A DNA stretch of 64,000 nucleotides, taken from the NCBI RefSeq assembly GCF_018380615.1, contig NZ_JAGYVZ010000014.1:96303-160302 (forward strand). The letters are read 5' to 3'. Shown here in pieces: positions 52,168 through 60,868 of the stretch (its first letter is position 1; each line of letters begins with the position of its first letter). The stretch is from Flavobacterium psychroterrae. GTDB taxonomy: Bacteria > Bacteroidota > Bacteroidia > Flavobacteriales > Flavobacteriaceae. Made by a program: the position numbers and the translations under genes. The notes under the pieces are model-generated. The model saw nothing but the letters and a program-made list of their open reading frames with translations, was not told the origin of the DNA and searched no databases.

Positions 52168-53683
52168 CTACATGGGACAAAGAAGAAAAAGTCTTCTTTG
52201 TCCCTTTTTTATTTGTTGATATTCTACTATTAATCAAGTAGATAACTTGCAAAACTTCATTGATTCTAGTGGTTCGAAACTGATTTTCTGAAATAGTGAA
52301 ATTCTCAGGATAAATCGAACCAATCAAATCTCTTGATTGAGACCAATCCCCACTATCATAGTATTCATTGAGCTTCAAGAGGTTTTCTACACCGACTTTT
52401 AATATTTCATCAATATCTTGATCATCTACATTAATACCTGCTAATTTAATTTCCAGTCTATTAATTACTGCCCCATAATCAGATTTCATGTCTCTGTAAT
52501 CTGAAGCATCGATTTGTTGTGTTGCTAATAAATCTCTGGCATGCGAAAGCCTTTTTTCATAATCCTTAAGCTGGGCTATTATTTTAAGCTTTTCTTCATA
52601 TATTTCTTTGGTCTGCTCTCTATAACATTCTGATAAAACAGAAATATAGAGATTTTTTATCTCCGGTATGGGAACATACTGTTTTAAATTCTTTATAAAT
52701 ACCTCGTTAGCCGTATCAGAATTTATCCTGTATTTACAGCCTGCACTACAATGATAATAAGGATAATACTTAGTACGCCCTTTGGAAATACTTGCCGTTA
52801 ATATCTTTGAACATTCCGGACAAGTAAAAAATCCACGCAATGGAAACGGCTTAGTAGTAATTGCTTTTGGCAAATATGTTTTTGATCTTCCGTCAAGTAT
52901 GTCCTGCACTTTATAGAACAGAGTCTGCGATATTAAAGGTTCATGCTGACCTGTTACATAGGCGAGATCTTCATCTTTATATTTTGGAATCACGATCTTA
53001 CCACAATAAAGAGGATTACGAATAGCTCTCCAAAAATTATTTTTACTTGCTTTAAGACCTTTTTCTTTTGCCATGCAAAGAACCTGTTCTGTATTAAAAA
53101 TTCCTTTTGAAAGCTCTTCAAAAGCCCACTTCAAAATAGATGCCTCAGGCTGGTCAAATGCAATATACTTAGTCCCATCTTCTTTAACCTTGTTAATATA
53201 TCCCACAGGAGCATATCCCATATATCTTCCCTCTTTCCTTGCTCTACGCATACCATGAAAAGTATTAAGTGCCCTTCTATCATTCTCTACCTCAGGAGCA
53301 GCAAGATAAAAAGCGAGCATCATTTTATTCTCAGGAATAGTAAAATCAAGTGGCTGTTCAATACCTTGCGGCTCTACACCAAGTTTCCTGAGGATATTTA
53401 TCATTTGATAAGCATCTCCAGCATTACGGCTAAACCTATCCCATTTAGTAAATAAAACAAGATCAATTTTGTTTTTGTGCTTTTTTAAATTTTGCAAAAA
53501 CTTATTCCATTTGGGTCTGTTAAAGGTCTTTGCCGAGTGATCTTCATAAATCACGTCCCTTATCTCAATGGAGTTAATTTCACAATATTTACGCAGTACT
53601 TCTTCCTGATTTCTTTGGGAATATCCCCTATCTGCCTGTTCATCGGTACTCACTCTTACATATAAGTCTGCTATCATTTTCAT
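52127..53683 (-). CDS. Large serine recombinase overlapping the tRNA 3' half
   Basis: This is a 518-residue protein with an N-terminal resolvase domain (LYVRVSTDEQADRGYSQ, catalytic Ser12), a Recombinase domain (about 165-290), a zinc ribbon (FTCPECSKILTAS, YYHCSAGC) and a coiled coil (about 355-410). Its last codons, reading GTGLEPVTFGL, are made by the reverse strand of the initiator tRNA, the known ending for integrases whose attachment site is that tRNA. It therefore marks the left boundary of an integrated element. It overlaps the upstream small gene by 4 bases. Confidence 0.93.
   Translation of the reverse strand: MKMIADLYVRVSTDEQADRGYSQRNQEEVLRKYCEINSIEIRDVIYEDHSAKTFNRPKWNKFLQNLKKHKNKIDLVLFTKWDRFSRNAGDAYQMINILRKLGVEPQGIEQPLDFTIPENKMMLAFYLAAPEVENDRRALNTFHGMRRARKEGRYMGYAPVGYINKVKEDGTKYIAFDQPEASILKWAFEELSKGIFNTEQVLCMAKEKGLKASKNNFWRAIRNPLYCGKIVIPKYKDEDLAYVTGQHEPLISQTLFYKVQDILDGRSKTYLPKAITTKPFPLRGFFTCPECSKILTASISKGRTKYYPYYHCSAGCKYRINSDTANEVFIKNLKQYVPIPEIKNLYISVLSECYREQTKEIYEEKLKIIAQLKDYEKRLSHARDLLATQQIDASDYRDMKSDYGAVINRLEIKLAGINVDDQDIDEILKVGVENLLKLNEYYDSGDWSQSRDLIGSIYPENFTISENQFRTTRINEVLQVIYLINSRISTNKKGTKKTFSSLSHVVAGTGLEPVTFGL
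52174..52210 (+). terminator. Intrinsic terminator of the tRNA gene, inside the recombinase CDS
   Basis: GGGACAAAGAAGA (52174-52186) and TCTTCTTTGTCCC (52192-52204) form a 13-bp stem with a 5-base loop, followed by six T. It ends the tRNA transcript and is also read as codons on the minus strand by the recombinase gene. Confidence 0.93.
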
Positions 53684-53886
53684 CCTCTTCTTTTTAAATA
53701 CTTAGTTACTGTAATATTTGCTAATTTACGCAAAAAATCCAAAATATTCTTAGCTTGTTCAAGCGTTACATCCAGTCCTTCAGACCTTAACATTTCCAAG
53801 GCTTTCTCCGGAGTAATTCTTCTCTTCTCATTTATCTCTTCATTAACTTCTTTATTTGCCATACTACTTTCTTTAATGTTCACCAT
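53680..53886 (-). CDS. Small protein upstream of the recombinase
   Basis: This is a 68-residue, highly charged protein (EVNEEINEKRRITPEKALEMLRSEGLDVTLEQAKNILDFLRKLANITVTKYLKRR) that looks all-helical. It overlaps the recombinase start by 4 bases, so it is co-translated. A role as recombination directionality factor or partner is possible but not shown. A second Met lies at residue 9. Confidence 0.65.
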   Translation of the reverse strand: MVNIKESSMANKEVNEEINEKRRITPEKALEMLRSEGLDVTLEQAKNILDFLRKLANITVTKYLKRRG

Positions 53887-54031
53887 CCTTTATCATTCGC
53901 TAGTAACTTTCATAATGCTAAGATAACAAAATGTTTTTATAATTTTATATTTTATAAAAACTTTATCTATATTTGTACCGATTTTAAGTATATTATAACC
54001 AATATCAGATCAAACAATTCCGTAAAACAAT

Positions 54032-54748
54032 ATGAACAAACTATCTAAAATAAGCTATAAAACCTATTTCAACGAAAAACTGAAACAAGTTCCATTGGGT
54101 AGAATCATGACACATCCTTTGTATGTGCAGGTAACTTTTGAAAGAAAGACACTCTTTTTTAAAAGTAATTTTTTTGAGTTGTTTTCCAAACCAAAGTATA
54201 TTATAGCTGTTGCGGGACTCGTAGGAAGCCCTTCTCTTGAAAAGATTATTGCCTTAGAAATGGAAGTAATTGAATTTATCGAAAACAAGCATTCCGGTAA
54301 TTTCTCGCTAGAACTATTCAAAGAAGAATATGCTTTTTACAGCCAGGATCTCTGTGATATCATGGAAGAGGAATTTCGTAATTATCTTTATACCTTTTTT
54401 CAGGACAAAAGTATGTCTGTCTTCGCAACAGCAATTCGCGAAGGGAGCAGGCAGCGTATCCCTTATGAAATTATCAGAGATCTAAAAAAGGCTTTTACAA
54501 GACCTTTCTATGATGAACTTATTGAGAATTCATTGTATTACGGACCTCCCTATTTTGCATTATATGAATTTATGCAGCAGACTAAAAAATGGCCAATGCT
54601 TTATCTTAGTGTTATGGAATGGGAAACAGGTAATACTAGAACAGAATTCTTTGAATATGTAAAAAAACACTATCCAAAACATAATGCAGTTGAAATAAAA
54701 GATGAAGTAGAAAAGTGGATCGCTTATATAAAAAATAAAAGTATTTAA
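54032..54748 (+). CDS. Hypothetical protein, 238 residues
   Basis: A soluble mixed alpha/beta protein with no signal peptide and no motif that I recognise (segments MNKLSKISYKTYFNEKLKQ, FYDELIENSLYYGPPYFALYEFMQ, WPMLYLSVMEWETG). It lies between the recombinase genes (opposite strand) and the Mu-like region, and ends at a terminator. As cargo of the recombinase element its role is unknown. Confidence 0.65.
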   Translation: MNKLSKISYKTYFNEKLKQVPLGRIMTHPLYVQVTFERKTLFFKSNFFELFSKPKYIIAVAGLVGSPSLEKIIALEMEVIEFIENKHSGNFSLELFKEEYAFYSQDLCDIMEEEFRNYLYTFFQDKSMSVFATAIREGSRQRIPYEIIRDLKKAFTRPFYDELIENSLYYGPPYFALYEFMQQTKKWPMLYLSVMEWETGNTRTEFFEYVKKHYPKHNAVEIKDEVEKWIAYIKNKSI

Positions 54749-54818
54749 TATAGGCACTAAATTAAAATAAACAATAACACTATAACCAAAAAAGGTCGAA
54801 AACTCCAATAAAATAAGG

Positions 54819-54847
54819 CTCTCACAGAAATGTGGGAGTTTTTTTTT
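54819..54847 (+). terminator. Intrinsic terminator
   Basis: CTCTCACA and TGTGGGAG form an 8-bp stem (one G-T) closed by a GAAA tetraloop, followed by nine T. It ends the gene at 54032-54748. Confidence 0.92.
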
Positions 54848-54877
54848 GAATAATTCAAATGTACAACAGGTATCATT

Positions 54878-54924
54878 AAGTACCATTTAAGTACCGTTTA
54901 AAAAGAATTTAAAGTACCATTTAA
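54878..54924. repeat. Three 13-bp direct repeats, candidate transposase end sites
   Basis: AAGTACCATTTAA occurs at 54878-54890 and 54912-54924, and AAGTACCGTTTAA at 54889-54901 (11 bp and 23 bp apart). The block lies between the terminator and the repressor gene, where a Mu-like left end is expected. The phage end itself may lie near 54859, where ATGTACAAC begins. Confidence 0.6.
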
Positions 54925-55073
54925 GCTGCGATGTATTACTGAGCGGTAAATATACTGTAGATACAGTTAAAAGCTTGGTATTAAAGAGTTTTTCGGAAGT
55001 AGAAAATTAGTTTTTATAAGCTGTTTAAAATAAATTAACGTATATCTCATAAAAGTAACTTTTTAGTTATGCG

Positions 55074-55196
55074 TAGCCCAATGGGTAGCCTAATGGGTAG
55101 CCTAATTGTTGTATGAAATTTTATTGAGCAATACCCCGTAATGTCTATTTAAAGCCATAAATGTTCAAAAAACAGCTTTAAAGATACCCCGTAATG
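55074..55196. repeat. Short tandem and direct repeats in the left-end region
   Basis: TAGCCCAATGGG, TAGCCTAATGGG and TAGCCTAATTG lie in tandem at 55074-55108 (12-bp period). The 13-mer ATACCCCGTAATG occurs at 55131-55143 and 55184-55196. Such clusters suit transposase or repressor binding. The 500 bases from 54750 to 55250 hold no gene. Confidence 0.6.
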
Positions 55197-55250
55197 CATA
55201 AAAATCAGATGTTATAAAAGTTAAATAACTAATAATGAGACGATTATATT

Positions 55251-55967
55251 TTAGTACATCGAATTTATTCTAACGCTAGCCTTAATTAACGCCAAACCTT
55301 TAATATTTTTGATATGAAACTCTGTTGGTTGATGGTGCCTGTTTTCAGAAACAAGCTTAACAAAATCGTGCCCTAGTTCTGATCGATGCAACCACTTTAC
55401 CATTACAAATTCATCTCCATAGTCATTTGTTATCGATACCAGATACATTTCACCCCAAAATATCGCATCTAAAGCATTTTCAACTTTTTTGTACATTATT
55501 ATATCTCCGGATTTTAGTAATGGATACATACTGTCACCACTAACATAAATAGCGCCGTCACATTTTGGTAGATTTGGAATTGTAATATGATCAATAGGTT
55601 TTTCTCCAATATGATCTTTAAAAAGTGAAACGACAGAGGCGGATGCCTGTATATCATATAAAGGTACCGACTGCTTCTGGACAACTTCGTCCGTTTTTAA
55701 TTTGAATATCTGGGAATCTTTATTATTGTGAAATTCTTCTTTCAAGCTATTTTTTTCTGAAATTAATTTTATAGGCTCTTCGCCAGTCAATAAAAAAACA
55801 GGATTAATATTTACACATTTCGTGTACAGCAATTCAATGTCATAGGTGTTTCTGCTCTTCCAATTCGATAGAGATTGTTTCGATATACCTAGAAATTCAG
55901 CAAAATCACCATCTTTTGACATTTGATATGCATCTTGTATCTTATTGATTATTAGTTTTTTATCCAT
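55251..55967 (-). CDS. Phage repressor: HTH plus S24 peptidase-like domain
   Basis: This is a 238-residue protein. The N-terminal XRE-like helix-turn-helix (about 10-55, FAEFLGISKQSLSNWKSR) is followed by a linker and a LexA/S24-like C-terminus (SGDSMYPLLKSGDIIMYKKV with the Ser, and MVKWLHR with the Lys). It is the C-type repressor of the Mu-like prophage, divergent from the early genes. I start at the ATG at 55967; the longer frame would cover the operator region. Confidence 0.9.
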   Translation of the reverse strand: MDKKLIINKIQDAYQMSKDGDFAEFLGISKQSLSNWKSRNTYDIELLYTKCVNINPVFLLTGEEPIKLISEKNSLKEEFHNNKDSQIFKLKTDEVVQKQSVPLYDIQASASVVSLFKDHIGEKPIDHITIPNLPKCDGAIYVSGDSMYPLLKSGDIIMYKKVENALDAIFWGEMYLVSITNDYGDEFVMVKWLHRSELGHDFVKLVSENRHHQPTEFHIKNIKGLALIKASVRINSMY

Positions 55968-55970
55968 TTT

Positions 55971-56024
55971 GTAAACAAAAAGTGTATTTTTATGTTGTTG
56001 GTAAACAATTTGTGTATATATTTG
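55971..56024 (+). promoter_or_regulatory. Early promoter with two repressor operators
   Basis: GTAAACAAAAAGTGTAT (55971-55987) and GTAAACAATTTGTGTAT (56001-56017) are 17-bp near-identical imperfect palindromes, 30 bp apart. The second touches a perfect -7 box TATATTTG (56017-56024), with TTG at 55995-55997 as -33. The site lies between the divergent repressor and the first early gene. Confidence 0.82.
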
Positions 56025-56050
56025 TTCCGTTAAAAAGAACAAACAAAACT

Positions 56051-56245
56051 ATGGACAAACATACAAAAACGAAAAGTAACCACAATACGGAAATCCTTAC
56101 TCGCATTAAAGAAAAGTATGGATTCTCTCTCCGCTTCATCAGAATGAGCCTAGCAGGAAACCGAAATAGTGAGATGAGCGATCTGGTTAAAAAGGACTAT
56201 AAGATTATGCACGAGGCAGTAACAAAGCTTTTAAAATCACTTTAG
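56051..56245 (+). CDS. Small early protein, Ner/Cro-like position
   Basis: A 64-residue basic protein (ILTRIKEKYGFSLRFIRMSLAG, then EMSDLVKKDYKIM) with a likely helix-turn-helix. It is the first gene after the early promoter and 1 bp before the transposase. The position matches Ner of Mu, a small regulator. No clear family match by eye. The ATG at 56051 is used rather than the longer frame, which overlaps the operator. Confidence 0.7.
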   Translation: MDKHTKTKSNHNTEILTRIKEKYGFSLRFIRMSLAGNRNSEMSDLVKKDYKIMHEAVTKLLKSL

Positions 56246-56246
56246 T

Positions 56247-58331
56247 TTGGAAACGCCTTACGAATATCACGACAAAAAATTAGGTGTTAAAATTAAATAC
56301 TTAGTTTATGATCGCTTCGAACGATGTTTTCATGCGGACAGTTTAAAACTCATAAGTTATAACGCACTATACAAACGGCTTAATTCGAAAAATAGCACTG
56401 AAACCGAACTGCGCCGTGCTTCATTAGGTTGTGACGCTCTGATCCTTCATTCGTCGATAACTCAGGAGTGGAAAGATGAATTAGCAGTAAAGTTTGGAAA
56501 GCCAAATGAAGAAATTAAAAAAAGTTGGTTTGCTCAGCATTATATCGCAGATCGTGAAGCATATAATTTTTATATAGCCTATCAGTATGGTGAAAAAGTA
56601 AAGCTTGACCCGGCAGTGATTCAAAAATATGTTTTTCAGTCCTCAGTTCTTAATACAGTGTTGCTAATGAAAACAAATCGTAAGCAGTATTTAAAAACAT
56701 TAGGTTGTACAACGGTTGATATTTGGGAAAGCTTGAGCCGTGATGTAAACGCATTCACCGAAGTTGATCACAAGTTACCAACTACAAAGAGTTCTTTGAG
56801 ATTTAAGGTAAATAAATATTTGAAGGAAGGCTATGCTGGAATCATTTCCGATAAATACGGAACGCAAAACGCTCTGAAATTAAAGGAACGTGAGCAGGAA
56901 GCCTTGATAGATGAATTGCTGGCTAAGCACACCAATTTAGATAATGAACTGGTAGCAAATTTATACAACATCGTTGCTGAAAAAATGAATTGGCCTACAG
57001 TTACAGCGCAAACAGTTGGAAATCGTAAAAAAGAAAGAAACCTTGTTATTTATGCTGGTAGAAATGGAGTTTCGGCATTGTCTAATAACATTTTGATGCA
57101 AAACAAAAGACAAGCTCCAACCGCACCAATGTTGTATTGGACACTTGACGGATGGGACGCAGAACTTTTATATCAAAACACTTCAGTCGATAAACGCGGA
57201 TATTCCACAACGACGTATCACAACAGGTTAACAATGGTTGTTGTTCTTGACGCTTTCAACAAATATCCAATTGGTTATGCAATAGGTTCTCACGAATCAC
57301 GGGAACTTATTAAAGAAGCTTTACGAAATGCGATTAACCACACTGCTGAGCTATTTGGTGAAAGAATGAATCCAAGACAGTTGCAAAGTGATAACTATCA
57401 AAGTAAAGTACTTACACCCGTTTATCAGGCATGTGCGCATATTTATACACCTGCAAAAGTTAAGAACGCTAAATCAAAAATCATTGAGCCGTATTTCAGC
57501 CATATAAACAAAACATATTGCAGGTTAATGGATAATTGGAGCGGCTATAACATCAACAGCGGTTCTAAGAATCAACCAAATTCAGAAATGATCAATAAGA
57601 TTAGTAAGTTTTTTCCAGATGAACAGGGATGCAGGCAACAACTAGAAAGCATCATTCGTGCTGAGAGAGGTAAAAAAGTCGACGAGTATGTGAGCAATTG
57701 GGAAAATGTTCCTGAAGATTTAAAACTTACAATGCCAAATGAAAATTTCTTATTGGCATTAGGTAAAAAATCAGGACTTACCAACAAGTTAGTAGGATCA
57801 GGCTTAAACGTTAGGATTGACGGTGTTAAGGAAGTGTACGACAGTTTTGATTTAGATTTCAGAAAACAAGGGCATCAGGATTGGGAAATACTATACGATT
57901 CTAAAAATATAGATCAGGTTCTGGCGGTAAGCAAAGATTATAAGCACAGGTTCTTATTAGAAAGAAAGCATATTCAGGCTATGGCTTTGGATGATCGAAG
58001 CGAAGCGGATGCTGGACAGTTAAAACGAGTGAGTGACTATAATAAGCGTGCAATTGAATACATCACAAATGAACGTGAGGAAAATGCTCTATTACTAGAA
58101 AATCTCTTCGAAAACACTTTACTGAGTGACACGTTGGCGAAACATTTAATAGTTGATTCCAGGGGACAACATAAAGACCAGAAAAGTCGACAGCGCTTAC
58201 AGCACAAAGGCGCTAAAATATTGGAAAGGCAGGAAACAATAATCGAAACAAAAGCGAATAAGACTTGGCAGCAAGAACAGGACGACTATTACAATCAAAA
58301 AACAGACATAAACAAATACCTACAACCATGA
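56247..58331 (+). CDS. Mu-like transposase A (DDE)
   Basis: This 694-residue protein starts with TTG just after the stop of the small early gene. Residues about 1-270 carry DNA-binding regions. The DDE core is seen as D301 (WTLDGWD), D382 (LQSDNYQSK) and E414 (AKSKIIEPYFSHI), with 81 and 32 residues between. The C-terminus is charged and probably contacts the MuB-like ATPase. It cuts and joins phage ends. It overlaps the next gene by ATGA. Confidence 0.93.
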   Translation: METPYEYHDKKLGVKIKYLVYDRFERCFHADSLKLISYNALYKRLNSKNSTETELRRASLGCDALILHSSITQEWKDELAVKFGKPNEEIKKSWFAQHYIADREAYNFYIAYQYGEKVKLDPAVIQKYVFQSSVLNTVLLMKTNRKQYLKTLGCTTVDIWESLSRDVNAFTEVDHKLPTTKSSLRFKVNKYLKEGYAGIISDKYGTQNALKLKEREQEALIDELLAKHTNLDNELVANLYNIVAEKMNWPTVTAQTVGNRKKERNLVIYAGRNGVSALSNNILMQNKRQAPTAPMLYWTLDGWDAELLYQNTSVDKRGYSTTTYHNRLTMVVVLDAFNKYPIGYAIGSHESRELIKEALRNAINHTAELFGERMNPRQLQSDNYQSKVLTPVYQACAHIYTPAKVKNAKSKIIEPYFSHINKTYCRLMDNWSGYNINSGSKNQPNSEMINKISKFFPDEQGCRQQLESIIRAERGKKVDEYVSNWENVPEDLKLTMPNENFLLALGKKSGLTNKLVGSGLNVRIDGVKEVYDSFDLDFRKQGHQDWEILYDSKNIDQVLAVSKDYKHRFLLERKHIQAMALDDRSEADAGQLKRVSDYNKRAIEYITNEREENALLLENLFENTLLSDTLAKHLIVDSRGQHKDQKSRQRLQHKGAKILERQETIIETKANKTWQQEQDDYYNQKTDINKYLQP

Positions 58332-59263
58332 CACAAGAACTAAAACATCAAATTGTAAGCGAGTTAGAAAACTACTTATCACAACATGAAATGTCAGCTA
58401 ATGACTTTGTTAAAAAATCAGGTGTTAATGAGTCGTATATCTCAAATATGCGAAATAAAAGTTTCAAAATTGGACCAACTGAAATTGCACCTAAATGGTT
58501 TGAAAAAGTGGCATCCTTTATTGGATTAGCATTAAAGAAAACATATTGGAAACCAGTAGTAACTAAACAAATGACCGCTATGATGGCAATTTTAGAAGAT
58601 TCAAAAGAACATGGTACAATTAACCCTGTTATCGGTGAAACAGGTTGCGGAAAAACTTTTAATTCAAACCTATTTGCTGCACAACATCCTTTGGACACTT
58701 TTATAATTAAAGTTGGTAGTTCTGATAACCTTTCAGACCTAATTGACAAGATTTTGGACAAAGCTAAAATTCCGCATTCTAAAACCAAAAGCAAAAACAT
58801 TAATGCGATTGTAAAGTTTATGCAAAAGCAAAAATTCGAAAGTTTAAAGCCCCAATTGATTTTTGATGAATGTGAATATATGAAGCAACCAACGCTTTCA
58901 ATGATGAAAGAGCTTACAGACGACTTAAAAGGACATTGTTCAATAGTTCTTATTGGCACTGACGAATTAATTGACAATTTGGATAAACTGAGAAAACGTA
59001 AAAAAGCAGGTATGCGTCAGTTCTATCGCCGTATAAAATTTGGAATACGTGTTTTACCAAGTATTGATAAAAACTTTCAAGGATTTCTGGAAAATGTAGA
59101 AGACAGACCACTAAGATCATTTTTGCAACGAGTTTGTGAAAATTATGGAGAATTACATGACGCCTTAGTGCCAGCATTACGAGAGGCAGACAGAACAGGC
59201 GAAAAACTCAACGAACAATTTGTTAGAAAAGTGCTAAACCTACCAACCCAAATGTTTGCATGA
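58328..59263 (+). CDS. MuB-like AAA+ ATPase
   Basis: This 311-residue protein has an N-terminal helix-turn-helix (about 15-45, SANDFVKKSGVNESYISNMR) and an AAA+ domain with Walker A VIGETGCGKT (103-110), Walker B PQLIFDECE, and sensor LIGTDELIDNLDKL. This is the domain order of MuB/TniB-type target selectors, which feed target DNA to the transposase. It is coupled to the transposase by a 4-base overlap (the start ATG at 58328 is inside the TGA stop) and to the next gene by another. Confidence 0.92.
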   Translation: MTQELKHQIVSELENYLSQHEMSANDFVKKSGVNESYISNMRNKSFKIGPTEIAPKWFEKVASFIGLALKKTYWKPVVTKQMTAMMAILEDSKEHGTINPVIGETGCGKTFNSNLFAAQHPLDTFIIKVGSSDNLSDLIDKILDKAKIPHSKTKSKNINAIVKFMQKQKFESLKPQLIFDECEYMKQPTLSMMKELTDDLKGHCSIVLIGTDELIDNLDKLRKRKKAGMRQFYRRIKFGIRVLPSIDKNFQGFLENVEDRPLRSFLQRVCENYGELHDALVPALREADRTGEKLNEQFVRKVLNLPTQMFA

Positions 59264-59898
59264 AAAAAGCCCTAACAGTCGGCAACATTGTTAACCAAAA
59301 AGTAACACTCATAGATTTCGAAAATATTGCACCAAAGTTATATCAAGCTTTCGGTAATCCACAGGATAGAGGGGTTTGGTTTGTTTGGGGTGGCTCAGGT
59401 TCTGGTAAAAGTAACTTGCTGTTAGATATTGTTAAAGCCTTTTGCAAAGAATTGAAAGGTATACATAATGAACTTGAAGAGGAATTGGACGATGATGATT
59501 TCATAAAAAGGACGAGCCAAAAAAACATGCAGGATGTTAAAGACAACTACGTCGCAGCAAGTTATAATTACAAAGATTTGTGCAACTACCTCGATCGGCG
59601 AAATAGTCCTCAGGTCGTTTTGATTAATTCAGCATCTTATTTTTTCGAGAATCTGGATCAGTACTTTGAGTTTACAAGGAAATACAAGAATAAAAAAATA
59701 ATCATAATTGCAGGAATGGCACTTGGTAACAATCCATATTCCGAGTTAGAAAGAAAGATTATGTACGATGCAAACAAAAAAATATTCGTGTCGGGATATT
59801 TAGCAACGTGCAAAGGAAGGACAATAGGACCCAACGGCGGGACTTATATAGTTTGGCAGGAAGGCTACGAAAAATTAAGAGGTTCAGAGAAAAACTAA
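59260..59898 (+). CDS. Second P-loop ATPase of the transposition operon
   Basis: This 212-residue protein has Walker A GGSGSGKS (44-51) and a Walker B-like strand QVVLINSASYFFE, then KKIIIIAGMALG. It lacks the HTH of the MuB-like protein. It overlaps that gene by 4 bases. A second ATPase here is not part of the classical Mu order; it could help in target choice, replication or packaging. I do not recognise a named family. Confidence 0.75.
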   Translation: MKKALTVGNIVNQKVTLIDFENIAPKLYQAFGNPQDRGVWFVWGGSGSGKSNLLLDIVKAFCKELKGIHNELEEELDDDDFIKRTSQKNMQDVKDNYVAASYNYKDLCNYLDRRNSPQVVLINSASYFFENLDQYFEFTRKYKNKKIIIIAGMALGNNPYSELERKIMYDANKKIFVSGYLATCKGRTIGPNGGTYIVWQEGYEKLRGSEKN

Positions 59899-59912
59899 AA
59901 AAAACAAAAACA

Positions 59913-60269
59913 ATGACAACAATCCATTCAAAATTAGCGATCACACCAGAGCAGTACGAATCAATGATTTTTAATTTATATAGCAATTGGTGTATTAGTG
60001 TGACTACAACGGAAAGACAATTTCAGCAGGTGTTGGCAAACAGTTCTGTCAACGCCTGGTTCAGAATTGAACTGACGAAATGTGAAGCTGAATTTATAAA
60101 TCTGACCAAGATTTACACTAATCCTAATGTAACTGCATCCGATTATAATAAATGTTACAGCGAATGTACACTCAATCTTTTCAATATACGACCTATGCCG
60201 CTACTTGCTCCAATCGTGAAACGAAAAGTAAAGGGAACCCGGGTCCTTAACATCTTAAGCCAAAACTAA
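59913..60269 (+). CDS. Phage hypothetical protein
   Basis: A 118-residue protein (start ATG at 59913; the longer frame runs back into the ATPase gene). It has segments YESMIFNLYSNWCISVTTTERQFQQVLANSSVNAWFRIEL and a basic C-terminus (KRKVKGTRVLNIL). No motif recognised. It is 14 bp after the ATPase stop and 3 bp before the next gene. Confidence 0.7.
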   Translation: MTTIHSKLAITPEQYESMIFNLYSNWCISVTTTERQFQQVLANSSVNAWFRIELTKCEAEFINLTKIYTNPNVTASDYNKCYSECTLNLFNIRPMPLLAPIVKRKVKGTRVLNILSQN

Positions 60270-60272
60270 TTT

Positions 60273-60584
60273 ATGACTGAAACTGAAACATTACAGAGAT
60301 TAGAATTGCTTTATCTGGTTTTGCAGTTCTGCACCAGAGAGCAGGAAAAAGGAAGAAAACAAATTTTCACTCAGGGCGAGCGAATAGAAATTAATCAGGA
60401 ACGTGGTTCGAGGTTTGAATACTTAAGTTATCTAAAAGGAGAACATAACGAAAGCGAGGTAAGAAAAGCAATTGTTGCCCAATCGATAGAGGAAAAAATT
60501 GCTTACTGTCTTAATCTGATTATCAAAAACCAATGGAAAGGAAATGCACAGAGCCACTTTTTAGAGCATTTAAAAAGATATTAA
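60273..60584 (+). CDS. Phage hypothetical protein
   Basis: A 103-residue, helical, charged protein (LQRLELLYLVLQFCTREQEKGRKQ, IAYCLNLIIKNQW). No family recognised. It is 3 bp after the previous gene and is part of the early operon. Confidence 0.65.
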   Translation: MTETETLQRLELLYLVLQFCTREQEKGRKQIFTQGERIEINQERGSRFEYLSYLKGEHNESEVRKAIVAQSIEEKIAYCLNLIIKNQWKGNAQSHFLEHLKRY

Positions 60585-60602
60585 AACTAAAAAGATCATT
60601 CC

Positions 60603-60863
60603 ATGATAAAAGATAAAATAAAACCGAAGAAGCCCCCTAAAAGAAAAAGGACTCCTGAAGAAAACAGACGGTACAAGTTGCATCAAAAAATAAAAATGTT
60701 CTTCGAATACCACGGCAAACAAAAGACAGTAATAATTCCTTATAACTATGATTTACAGAACGAATTTATTATTGAGCTCAGGGATAAATTTAGATACAAC
60801 ATTCAATACTCAATAATATCTCCTAACGAAATAGAAGTAAAAGATTTTAAAATAATAAACTAA
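60603..60863 (+). CDS. Basic phage hypothetical protein
   Basis: An 86-residue protein with a strongly basic N-terminus (KDKIKPKKPPKRKRTPEENRR) and a strand-rich C-terminus (YNIQYSIISPNEIEVKDF). DNA or RNA binding is possible. No family recognised. Confidence 0.65.
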   Translation: MIKDKIKPKKPPKRKRTPEENRRYKLHQKIKMFFEYHGKQKTVIIPYNYDLQNEFIIELRDKFRYNIQYSIISPNEIEVKDFKIIN

Positions 60864-60868
60864 TAATT

